Below, piece by piece: positions 1-12,700 of a DNA stretch of 64,000 nucleotides. Both the position numbers and the translations under genes were made by a program. The DNA is taken from positions 4,182,941 through 4,246,940 of the forward strand of contig VZDJ01007749.1 in the NCBI GenBank assembly GCA_008694505.1, written 5' to 3'. Origin of the DNA: Cyanoderma ruficeps. Lineage: Eukaryota > Chordata > Aves > Passeriformes > Timaliidae. Numbering within the stretch: position 1 is the stretch's first letter; each line of letters starts with the position of its first letter. The notes beneath the pieces were generated by a model. That model was given only the letters and a program-made list of their open reading frames with translations, had not been told where the DNA came from and did not search any database.

Positions 1-3000
1 ATGTGACAGTTACTGTCTGTCCCTTTGTGGCCAGAAACCAGATAGAAAATTCAGACTACAGATTTAACAGATCATTTGCCTTGAGTAAGAAGGAGCAGCT
101 TATTTTGCTGAAGAAGGAAGCTCTTGCACAGATAATGGTCCCTAGATAGCCTAAGATTTAATTATCATGGAAGTCATTTTAGTCTGCAAATTCCCATTTT
201 GAATATTCTGAAAACTGGTTGCATTCATATCTGAACTCTGGGTTCTGCTACTGTCCATTTGCAAGCAAAATGCGGATCCAGACCTGAGCATCCAACAACT
301 TTGGTGGTTGAATCACTAGAGATGTATGACCAAATTCAGAAATAATGATTCTGTTCCACAGATTTTCATTCACGGTGAAACCCACAGAATGTGGGCTACA
401 TGTGTGCAAAGATTTGCACAAATGACAGCCACTACCCTTTTATGCAGAGAACAGAAAACAACTTTTGATTCCTTCCCACAGCCTTTTAAGCTTCATGCTG
501 AAATGCTGATCAGTTTTTCTCAGACAGGTGCAATTAAGTCTTTTCTTCAGGTAGTTAACTCTGTAAATTCAATTATCATTTTCCAAATTTTAAGTTAAGC
601 TGCTACTATAGTAACAGATAGAGTAAGTGTGAAGGTTTGAGGGGGATGAGTCCCTCCTCAACAAAGTGAGAAGCACAGAAAGATGCACAGGTGGGAGGCA
701 CAGTGGACTATAAAACAGGACCTATGAGAGAAGACTCATGCTGCTCTAGGAGAAAAGGAACTGCCCAGAGCTATGGAGCCAGAGTGAAATGAGTTGCACA
801 GTAGAGCACCAGGAACAGAAAGGAAGGGTACTGGATGTGAGACTAAGGAGAGGGAACAGATTTGTGGAGATGTGATTTATAACCTGGAACCACTTAGCAA
901 ACCTTCCTCTCTTCATTTTCCTCCTTCTGTGCTTATAATTACCCCTGAGTAGAAAGAGTTTCCAGAAGCAAACCCATGTCAGGAGGTGGACGTACCACAC
1001 GTACCGAGGCTTCCCTCCCTCCTGATGCCTTTCCCGAAAGCCGCTCCTGGCAGTCCCGCCACTAATCCGTCTCAGTGATAGGGTTTCACAAAGCACCAAG
1101 CATGCTCTTGGCAGGCAAACTGTTTGTGCATCTGGATGTAATAAGGAGCTAGACTCCAGCTGATGTGGTGGCTCAGCGCAGGGAGCCACCAGGCGCGGGA
1201 TGGTCAGTTTTTTCCTGCTGCCTGAGTTCAAATCGCAGCAGCACATTGGAAGCTGCTCGTGGTGTGAGCCTCGCAGTGAAAACAGCCAGGCCACAGGGAA
1301 GGAAGGGAAAGGAAGGTCACTGGGAGTCAAAGGAACAGCTGCTCTCTGGCTACGAGACTCAGAAGGGTGTGACTATCTCCCACCAGTGGGAGTAGCCAAG
1401 TGCCCTCAACAAGGATGGAGCTAGCCAGGAAGCATCCCAGTCCCAGAGGCTAAGAAACAAAGAATGAAGAAGATGAGGAAGAGATCCCCCAGGGGTGGGG
1501 GAGAAGAGATGTGGGCCCAGCTGGGATTGTGAACAAGGAGAAGGTCAGCACAGAGTCCTGATGGTACTCCATTGGTGCATGGATATACTTCCTTGGAGGC
1601 TTTTGATTTAACCTTTATCACTGCAGGAAGACCCCAGCATTGCCCAAGCTGGGCTGCTGCTGCTTTCCTGAGGGTAGTGTTAGCATAAGGGTGGCACTGG
1701 AGTAACACCAGCTCTCCCAGCCAGCAGCACATGCTCAGAGGGACAGCTCCATGTAGGGTATAGCTGGCCTCTGGTCTTCAGCACTTCTGTGCAGCAGAAG
1801 ATGGCAGGATTTTAGTAGGAAAGGAAGTTCCTTTGGGAATACTCTGAAATGAACTGTGCTCAAACCAGCTCACATCAGTTTTCAGGATCCCAGATGCAAC
1901 TTTTGTTATTCTCTCCAGCCCTGCACCAGTACAAGGCATTTCCTCCTGACCTCACATCTTCACTGCACACACACACAGAAATAAAGGAGACCAACAATGA
2001 TCTTGCAGTTCAAAGTCATGCTGAAGAAGAGCAAGTTCTCTTTCCAAGTAGACTTGGCTCTACAGAGCTCTACAGATGTTTTTTTCTTAAAAAAAAACCC
2101 ACAGTAAAACCCTCATTTAAATGTTATTTAAGCAGCTCTGACTCTTAAAATACATGCAAGAAACAGATGTGCAGAACAGAGAAGTGCCATTTTTATGGAG
2201 TGGTTCTTCAGTGTTTGAGCCATACTAGATTACATTTGGAGTGTAGGCTCCTCAGCTACACCATGTAATATTTATAATAGTTTACAGCACACAGCCAAAT
2301 CTTTCTGCCAGTGAAGCCATGTGCCTCTTTATCAACCTCAGCCCAAGGTGGCAGTAAACCAAAACAAATGGGATATTAATACCTTGTTACCCTATGCTTT
2401 CCAGATACCCCACACTTCACCCTATATTAGATCTCTCTCTTACTCAAGAAAGGGGTTACTTCCCCCTTTCTTTTATGTCCTGAGATACAAGTTCAGGAAG
2501 CACAACTCAGTCTAAGTTGTTTATCTGGCAGAAGCAGAGTCTATAACCTTGTCAAGTCCCTGAATCCCTCATGGTACTGTTTTTCTCTGACACTGTCCCA
2601 TATTTGGGGTTTGGGTAAGCTGACAGGAATGCAATTTCTATTTAAAGATACACTGTCTGTTACTTTTATACTAAGTAATAAATGCAGGATTTGAAGAACA
2701 AGCACTAGGAGAAAATGGTTGGACAGCTTATACATTGAGTCATCTCTAATGGAACGCCATTACCATTAAAAAGAAGAAAACAACAATAACAAAAAAAGAA
2801 TAAGAAAAAAACCCCAACCTATTCTTAAGCACTTCCTCATAATTTTCCCCAAAAAATTCCCTTGGCCTGAAATTTCCCATGTTTGGTGTCTGCCCAAATG
2901 TGAATATTTAGATTCCTGCCAATTATTTTCAGTCAGTTTTCAATTATGTGAGGATGAAAAATAGACATTCCTTCCTATTCCTAGGACCAGGGTTATATTT

Positions 3001-6000
3001 TCCCATAGCTGTGCTGAAGCAATCAGAACACTGGAACTGAAATTCAGTTGTAAAAAGCTATCAGTAGGGTACAATGCCTTCTGTGAGTCTGGGGAATCCT
3101 TTTTAAGTTTTACAGATGCATTTTTTACCAAGTAAAAGACTGTTACACTTGCTCCTCCTTCCACATGTGTGCTGCATGTGTATTTCAATCAGAGATAATA
3201 ACTTATTGTTGAAAGCAAATGTATCCCTCCTTAGCCCTTACCCTTCCTGGACATGCTCTTTGATAAAAGAGAAAACTGGATTCCGTTATCTCAATTTCTG
3301 CAGATGGCTTCCAAAAGTACTTATGAGTGAATAATAGTTTGACTCTTGGTGATTTTCAACCATCACTCAAGTATCTCTTTAATGTCCTCACCCACGTGCA
3401 AAATTCCCAATGAAGCTGATACTAATGTTGAGGAATAAACCAGAAAGGATCCAGAAGGGTACTCAGGTTGCAGACAGCACTGGAGATAGGCAGTGAATTA
3501 AATGCAGCAGAAGCTATAAGGAAAATTCAACATTATGTTGGATACCCAATATATCATTCTTGTGATTTCCTTACAGGGACAAAACCCCACCTGTGGTTGA
3601 GCCACTGCTTGTCTGAATTAACATTTGCTTTTTTTAAGCCTTGATTTAAAGCCCTGACAGTGACCTCCCTTCATATTGACTAATACAATTACTTCTCCAC
3701 TTCCTAATTTCCCAGCCAGTGAAGCACAACGCTGCTCCTCAGAATTCATTAAATACTTAGTTCACCCAGCAGGAGCATTTGAGCAGTCAAGTGCTACTCA
3801 GTGCAACTAAGCATGACAGATTCAGCATCCTGCCCATAAACATGTTTTTCAAAATCTAAAGCCAAAGGTAAGCACATCAATCCAATGAACACATTTTGCT
3901 TATAATTCATAAGCCTTCCTTCATTGTTTTGGGAGATGACACAAAGTAGATATTAATTATTGACAAATAATACAGATTCACTGCTTCTTATCATTGCAAA
4001 AAGTAAATAAACCTAAGGGCAGCCTTCAAAACTTCCAAGTCCTTAGCCATGGCTTAAAAAGTCATTACTTAGGAACTACTCCTGGTACCCCCTTGTCCTG
4101 AATAACACTGTTTTCTCCAATTAGTCCCACTAAAGTCAGTAACATCACTCCTATAGGAAGAGCCACAATTAGGTTAAAAATGCAGATCTTTTCAGATAGA
4201 TTTCTCCTAAGCATGTGCAGAGAAAGACAGGAAAGTAAAGGCATCAGGATCCAACCTCAGAAACAAGGATAGTGAGTTCTAGTGGGAATAAACTCCCAGA
4301 GAGGAAAGAAAAAAAAATGAGAGAGTGCAAAAGGAATGAACAAAAGAGATAAAGCCAGGAGATGAGAATTTATCTTACACAAACAGAATTTGTGTTGGCC
4401 CATCCGTCCATGACACAAGCACTAATGAGGCTGCCCATTCACAGAGGCCTCAGATAAACATACAGATGGCCATTTAAATCACCTCAATGCAGTATGTGTA
4501 TTATGTGAGCCAGTGTTTTCACTTGGAGAGGGTAAAGAGAAAAGACAGAGGGCTGGAGATGATGAAGATAGCAGGCCAGGATTATTGGACTTTTCCTATG
4601 CCTCAGTCTTCATAAGTTTTTCTATGAAAATGCTTGTAAAGAGTTGGACTATAAAAATTCCAGACTTTACTGTTGGCATAATTGATCACAGATATGTCAC
4701 CACAGAAAGAGACAGAGGAGTATTCATATAAGACATACAAATCTTGGAGGGGAACCAAGCGCAATATATAATCTTTCCTTCCCAGAAAACCATTCATGAT
4801 GGTTTTGGAATAGGTTTAGTCTTTTAAAACCTGTTCTCCAACCTGTAACATATTTTGAACAAAAAGGTTTTCAGGCTCACAGTAAAGAACATTTGAATTT
4901 GATAGTGTATTATTCATCCAGTTTTGAAATGAATAATTCCTTGATTATACCCTCTTATTTTGCAGAAAGGGGACTGAAGAACTTCCTCTTTAAAACAGCC
5001 TTCAAAGGATCTGAAATATTACAAAAATCAGAGACCAAATTCACAGCTGGCACAAGCAGGCACCTCCCAGTTTGAGTAGGTGATCTGAGGCTCATAAAAA
5101 CATTTTTTTCTCTGGTTACAATTGTCTACCAATACTACACCATTATTACAGTACCACTGCAAGAATTTTTAGAAGTCTTTTTTTCACTTATGGGTCGAGT
5201 TGTATGCTCTTTTTTTAAGTATATTTTTGTTGTTGCTAGTTGCTGTTATTGGCATTTTACCCATGAAAGTGGGTGTGAAAACCTGCTTTCTGTTTCGAGT
5301 AATTTTTTTCCTTTGCAGTTTCCTTACATCCCTTTTCACTTCCCTTCACAACTGCTCATCTTTGCTCTTCCTGACCCTTGTTTTTCAACATCCTGTTGTC
5401 TCTCTGGTCTTCTTTGTCTAGGTAGTTCAAGTTCTTACCTTTTCTTCAAAGCTGTTCCCATGTCAGCAGTAACTAAATAATAAACCACGAGGCCACAATC
5501 AACATTAGCAGCCATCATACAGCATCAGACAGTCTGACATCCTTTTATGCCTCCTCTGCTATTGTTCTACACTGTCAGCGTCTACCTTCTTAGTCATCAG
5601 GACATGTGGCCCAAACTGACTGCTAAGGGCTTGATCTGTGGTCTCTCCACTGAACGTCAAGGAAAGACTCACACTGGGTTCAGCAGGCTGCAAGTCAGAC
5701 CCTGAGACACCATCAGAAACTTCCATCAGAGTGATGGAGGTTAGAAAATCAGCTAAGGAAAACAAAATAAATACTTCCTGTAGAAATTCAACCAAATGCC
5801 CAAGTTGCTTACAAGTTCATCTCAAGAGCATGAGAAGCAGGGAACTGCTTGTCTAAACTCTGTGTTTGCATGTATGAGTGAATGAGCAAGAGACATCCTG
5901 TGGGCCTTTTAGAGCTGGTTACATTTAGCTGCTTTGTGGCTGCTGCCAAGTTTTTAGTAGCTGTGACTCATTGACCAACTAGCTGCCTTAACATCTTGCT

Positions 6001-9000
6001 TCATTGTCCTTTTCCCCTTTTAAAGGTTTCCTCTCACCCCCATCTGAGACGTCAAGAACAATGATTCCAGATGTAAGCAAAAAGTTTTCCAACGCAGCAC
6101 ATCACAAGACCTGCAGGCGTGCCTCGAAATGAAGATTGCAAATGACATGACGTGGGTGCTGTGAGCCTGATGAACACCTTGAGAGCTGACAGATGACAGT
6201 GAGTACTCAAGGCAGTCTGCCTTGTTATATGGCTTCCAGGTGAATGAAAGATGAGTTGGCAAGATATTTTAAGATGTGTCTGTGCATAGCTCAGGACGCA
6301 AATCTGAGTTCTTTGTTAAACAGACAGAAGAGTGTGGGATTTGGGGGTTACTTGTGAATACAGAGGAAAAGAAAATGGATATTCTGAAGAAATTTTGTCA
6401 AAATACACACTAGTTTTAAAGAAACAAAATCCAGTAGCTATTAGAATGGAATAATACATGGAGGACTATGTTCCTCAAAAGAGCTATATGAGAGACAACA
6501 GCCAACCCCCTGGTTTAAACAGGTCTGTGTTTAAAGGTGAGACATGAGCACAGATGTCAAGACACATGAATCCAGTGTTTGCAAAGCGCTGACACTCTCA
6601 GCCCAGTGAACTGACACCCCTCAACTCTTGTGCAGAGATGTTCAGCACTTGGCAGCACAGAGCTCCCAACCTGAGGACACGAGGAGCCTGACTGGAGTAC
6701 CTGTTCCTGGACACACTCGGTGCCAGAGGGGCAACAACAAGCAGACCCAAGAACGATTAATCCAGCAGCACTAAGAGTTGTGGATGTTCAAGGAGTAGAA
6801 CAGCATTGTTTGGTGCTGAGACTATTCAAGGCTTTTGAGCTCATCCGTCTCCATTACTGTCCCTAGGCAGGAAATAGCTAATTACCTTTCCATGGCAGGA
6901 GCAGTTCAGCTCCTCCAGGGCAGAGGAGAGAGAATTGGTCGTAATTACAGGAGGAGCACACAGGCCTCTCCCTGGTAGTACAAGGACTGAGTTGCAGCCA
7001 GCATTTAAAGGCTGATTAGTATAACTGCTTGCAGTCAGTATTTACAGCCACTTCTCAATTGCCCTTTCCCTGGGAAAAACGAGATGCTGTCAGCATAAAA
7101 CTTATGAAAAAGAACAATAGAAATAAAATTATGTTTTCTTTTGATATTAAATAAATCATAATTTAAACAATTAAATTAACAATAAGATTTTTTTTCCATA
7201 GCCCTCCAGTGGTCCTTTTGAATTTCCCCCACAGCCCACGGTTTGGAAAATCCGGTTTCAGAATGAGGGAACTATACATGCATTCAATAATGACTTGAAT
7301 GAGTGTTAAAAGCATTGTTCCTAAAAGAAGCTGTGTGCCTATTTTAAGTTATTGAGCAGGAGGGGTGGTAACAATAACAATAGAAAAACAAAATTATTGT
7401 TATTTTGTCTCTTTAGACCTCAGTGCTGTCATACGTTTGCCCTTTCTCCTGAAGAGGGGTTTAGCTCCCTGATGGGATCTTCTGGGGAGCTGTCTGAGCT
7501 AGCACAATTATTGTGTCAAACTCTTATCTCAGGGACCAAATAATGGAATCAGGCTTTGACTGTCTCCTCTGATTTTTAATGAGCTGTTTGTTGCAATTGG
7601 AACCTGCATTATTTTAACTGGGTCTAGAGGAGGAGTGTGTTTAGAACGTGCTCGGGGAAAGAAGAGATTGTTAAAGAACAGGTGTATTAAAAAAAAAATA
7701 AAATCAATTGTAAACAGAGAATATAAAGGGGGATAGGAAATGAGACAGAGAAGGAATGTTAGGAAGGGAAAACTTCCAAGGAGAAGAATTTGCAAGGAAT
7801 AGAATTCCCAAGAACATTTCAATAGTGTGCTATGCATGCAGATCTTAAGAGATTGATAAAAGTACAGTTAAACCGTGGACCTTTTCCCCTGGCTACGCTT
7901 TTGCTCGAGGTGATCACAAAGCCATCTGCAGCCTTTGCCTGGAAGCAGATCGTTCGGTCAAGAGTGAACAGGAGAGGGCAGCATCGCTTTACACTTACGG
8001 TAAGGGCCACTATGGAAGTGCCCGGGAAACTGCTGTGGACAAACGGATCATTGTAGGTCACCAGGCAACAGACTGATGAAGGGAGTTTGCCCGCAGGTAC
8101 CTCGCTGGAAGAAATGCCTGCATGGGAAAAGGATGGACGAAAAAGACGTTTTTAAGTGCAGAGTAGAAAGCGATGTGAATGTGGTGCCTTCAGCTGGACT
8201 CTGGTAACTGCCGAGTTCAGGATGTGAGGTACAGCATTAGAGCACAGAGACTTCTGGCAGCTCATCCAGTTACATTCTCTCTCATCCACACATCATTATT
8301 CCCTCATACAAGACAAGAAAACCTATTTCAAAAATGCACAAATGGTACACCAAAGGTGGTAAATTCCTTTCCAAACGTGCCACATGGCATCAGGACAGCA
8401 CCTGGATGGCCACGCTCCCCTGCCAACCATTGACCCACATCAAGCACGTCCATTGCAGAGTGCAGAGCACTGTTAGGATGGCATGAAGGATTTCTGTGAT
8501 GCAATCAGCATGCCAGAATGCTTATTCAGTTTCAGATGAAGGATAAATGCTCTACTCTAATGTATTCTTTTAAATCAATTTCATAAATGAAAATAAATCC
8601 AAATTGATACCCCAAATATGTGAGAACATTTTAAATCCTGGCAAAGGTACAGTAGCCTTGGTTTTACCCATGGAAACACCAGTGTAGTAACTTTTAACAG
8701 AGGACAAAATGTGGTCCATTAACTTTCACTTTTCTTCTATCACAGTACTTACTAGAGGGAGTCACGCATTCATGAGCTGGGGTTGTCTCTGACATACAAC
8801 TTTTTTAAGTTATGCAGTGTGCAAAATCACATGGCAAAGAAACTCCCCCACACAGGAAAAACAGCCATGCCTATCAGTTGCCCTCTTGGCTCTGCTTCCT
8901 TTCTGCCACTGTTACGCCTCCTTCAATGAAGACAGAATAATTCTCTTTACAACTGGATGGTTCTGCCAGTACATTACTGGATTGGCAGAGCCAAGCTGGT

Positions 9001-9744
9001 TTTGCTGCTCTGTTCCCTCTTCAAATCAGGCTCACAACCCAGAGAGGAAAATGACTGACATTCCAAAAGAGGGTAATGGTACATTGGTTCCCAGGGAGTA
9101 ATTTTGTTCAATCATTCTGCAATATAGGTGAATCACGGGTATATTTTTCATTTCATAGACAATGTTTCAATATCTCTGTTCTATACACAAGGAATGGAAA
9201 CAACTAGGATTTCATTTACTGAAGTCCATTATCCATGTCAATTAATTGCTTCATCTCACTGTGGAAATTATCGATAAAATACCAATGCTGAGAGAAGTAA
9301 TCTTGCAGATAACTGCGGGAATGATATGAATGTAAACACCAAATACACATAAACCTTCATAACCACCATCAATCTGTCTGGACACAGACAGATTTCTAGA
9401 AACTCAAGGATAACAACTACTTGATCTTTTTACTGAAACACACATTTCAAGTAACTTTTTCTACTTGTAAAAGTATTTTCTGAGTTACTATATTGTTACA
9501 TGGGAAGTTCAAATGATTACACTTAGAATTCTTAGGGAAATGCAGTAAAGGAAGTGTGTTTGTTTTGATATTTTTAAAATTTTTATATTAAAAATGAGGG
9601 GGTTCAAAATTATTTAATTTCAATAGCCATGCTAGTATAAATAATTCATTATCACTGGCACCTTAGCATTTAACCGAAGGATTACATGTGATTGTGAATA
9701 AATGAAGTATGCTATTCTAACACCTTTTTTAAAAAACACACATT
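1..9744. other. intergenic, no gene seen
   Basis: The sequence is AT-rich with stop codons scattered through all frames. The longest open stretch is a 194-codon minus-strand frame at 746-1,330, which has no domain resemblance. I saw no transposon, RNA gene or CpG island. A locally CpG-bearing patch at about 7,830-8,110 is discussed as a finding. Confidence 0.75.
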
Positions 9745-9781
9745 TTCAATACTAAAGTGCTGGATCCTCTTTAGTATTGAA
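9745..9781. repeat. perfect 13-bp inverted repeat with 11-base loop
   Basis: TTCAATACTAAAG at 9,745-9,757 is exactly complemented by CTTTAGTATTGAA at 9,769-9,781. The loop TGCTGGATCCT lies between them. It could form a DNA cruciform or an RNA hairpin. No gene context explains it. Confidence 0.9.
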
Positions 9782-12700
9782 TGAACCATCTGAAGTTTCC
9801 TAGCCTAGTACATAGGAGTGGCACTTGATCTAAAAGCAAGTTCCCATCAGTGGTCACACCATGTAATGAAAACTAAAAATACTGTGAAAGAAACATTACA
9901 CCTTGAAATTTTCAAATAAAGGGGTGTCTAAATGCCATTTTGGATTTTCTGCTTAGTGGTAATACTTAGGCTTTAATATTCTGAATCGGAATAAAAAAGT
10001 AATATCTCAGTGTCAAATTTCCCAGAAAACAAAAATTCCATGCCTCGACCAAGTAAAATTACCAAATGAGTGAGTAATTTATTTTCTCCCAGGCCCCCAG
10101 TTTTGTCAGCACTAAATTTACACACAATCATTTTTTAAAGAGATATGCGAGGAAATGCATAAATGCCAAGAATGTTTGTTCAGGGAAATGACACACCATC
10201 ATTTTCCCAACATCTGGTAATTCATGAAGGGCTGACAAATTTTCTTTTGGACTTATTAAGAGTGAAGTTATCTATTCTGAGGGGACCTGTGATAAAAGCA
10301 ATTTTTTTACTGTAAGAAAGTTTGAGCTGAAGCTTCATACAGAGAGAGAAAAGAGACTGGAAGAAGGAGAGCTGCTTTTGTTGGTCTGTGGCTCAGGAGC
10401 ATCACTGTCCTCCCCTTTAGAACTCTATTTTTAGATGGCCTCCAGTGCATTAGATCAAATGTACAAATTGGATGAGGTAAAATTGTCTCTGTGAATATGC
10501 AGGTCTCAGAGGTGTGTCAATGGCTGTGGAATTCAGCTGACTGGTATTAACCTGACCCTTGTCAAAATCAGACTATAACGTAAGTCTTTCTATTGAACAT
10601 GGGCCTAACAACCTTTTAACATTTTGAAGCTAAACTCTCATTTAATTTATATTGATGTGGACGTAGAGATGTCAGCAGAACAGGTTTTTTTGTCATGTTT
10701 TCTTTCCTCCCTACTGTGTTAGCAGCTAACTGCCATCTTAAAAGGTCTTCGCAGGGAAAGGATTATCATCCCTGGAAACAGTAGAAATCTCATGTTTTCT
10801 ATTTCTCTAGCAGTCCAATATTATACTGACCAGTATCATCAGACCAGCTTTTACATTGGAGCACATGTCTGTAGCTATAGGTGTGTACCTATAAACAGAA
10901 ATAAACACCCAGACATTTGATATTACAACAGCTATTAATTCATTATCCAGTCAATACAATAAGTTAGCACACTTCAGCAGACCAAGAAATCACCCACAAT
11001 AAGTTCCCTATTGCAAAGCATGAACTCTTTTTGCTTTGCAAAACTCTGAGTGACTTGAACATCGCATGTCATTTGTTTGGTCCTTGTGCTAAGATGGAAT
11101 TTTCACCTCAAAACTGTGTGGTGTGACTGGCAGTCCCAAGCTCTGCAAGATTTATGTGAGGCTGCTGGTGGTGTTGTGTCACTTGGTAATGTAGGACCGT
11201 GTCTGTGGAGGGAATACCATGCAGTGTGGAGGCGAGCTGAGGAATTAAATGGGATGGGATTTGCATTAGAGCTTCACCAGAGTTAATCAGCTTAGTCCCT
11301 GAAATCTGGCTGCAACTTGCTGTATGGCTTCCTGCTCTGGTCAACAGAAACACAAAGATACAACATATAAGAATGCCTTGAAGCAATACAAGAGGAAAGG
11401 AAGCAATTATTCCAGTTCAGCTAGATAAGTGCCTAAGGGATCAACTCCCTATCTAAAAAGTGTATTGGCATTCTCAGCCTCATGACACGGATTCTGCAAC
11501 ACAGAGAACCCACATATAAAACGAGGTCAAAAAGTTAGCTGCAAGTGTATTGTCTGGGCTTTAAATTTAACCCTGCCTTGTGTCTCAACCCAGATGACTG
11601 AAGCATTCTGCTAAGTCTTTGTTGCTTGTGATTACATATATTTTAAAATATGTGGAAAGGTCTGTGGCTCGCTCTTTTCTAGTGGAACTGGGGATTCAGT
11701 TCAGCAAGTATGCAGAGCAATGGATACAGAGATCACCAGTTCCTGCTTGCAGCCTATTCATTTTGCTGAGTATACCTCATTATTTATCCTGTATGCATCA
11801 AAAAGAACACCCATCCTACACTGAAATGTGCCTGGATTCACATTCACACAGAGATGAGAATTGCCAGACTGGACTAGCCCAGTGTCAGTCCACATAGTCC
11901 AACAATCTGTCTTTGATAATAACTAGCACCAGATACCATAAAGGAAAAAAGCCTCTATCCAGCAATAACCCCAGTCATTAAAGTGTTTTACCCCAATCAG
12001 ACAGAACTTGGTGCCCAAAGCATGAGGTCTTTTCCAAACATTTGCTAATCCGGCTGGAACATTATCAGTGTAAATGTCTGATTCTTTCCAGATCTTGCTC
12101 GCCTTGTCCAGAGAAATGGTGTGGAATAAAAGAGCAGTTAGATGAAGGAGAAGAAAGAAATTTGCAAAATGTGAGATATAAACAAAGGTTTGGCACAGAA
12201 TGAAAAATAAACAGAGAGAGTGTCTGGAGGAGAAGAGAGAATGAAAGAAAAATTCTGTCCTTTAAAAATGACAGGATTCTTTTATAGCCCCCAAACCAGC
12301 GAGGGTTACCTTATAGAGAATCATTTTTGACTCATACACTGTTTTGAAAGTCCAGCAGAGATCAGTAAGATGTCAACCCAAAATTCAGCTATCTCTGCAA
12401 ATGTGCTGATCAAAGCTCTGTCCAAGACAGAGCAGCAGGCACTGTGGATTATGTCGACTCCATGAAGTCAGAGGTGACCACCGAGAATCCACAATCCTAC
12501 ATCCTCTGGCCCCAGTCCTGCAGAATACAACAGTACAAGGGCTTAACATAAAAAAGGACTGGGATTTTATCTCCTGTGAAGCTCAACAGGGTAGAAGGAA
12601 AATCTCACTTTACTGATAGCATAAGAGTTGAAGGCTACAGTTGCACCAAAGATAATAAGAATTCAGGACTAGCAAGATTTGTGCTTTCAAATAACTAGTA

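Noticed and set aside
746..1330. 194-codon minus-strand ORF near the left edge
   Set aside because: The residue pattern is not domain-like, and overlapping plus-strand ORFs exist. I see no supporting context. It could be examined by protein search, but I cannot support it as a gene.
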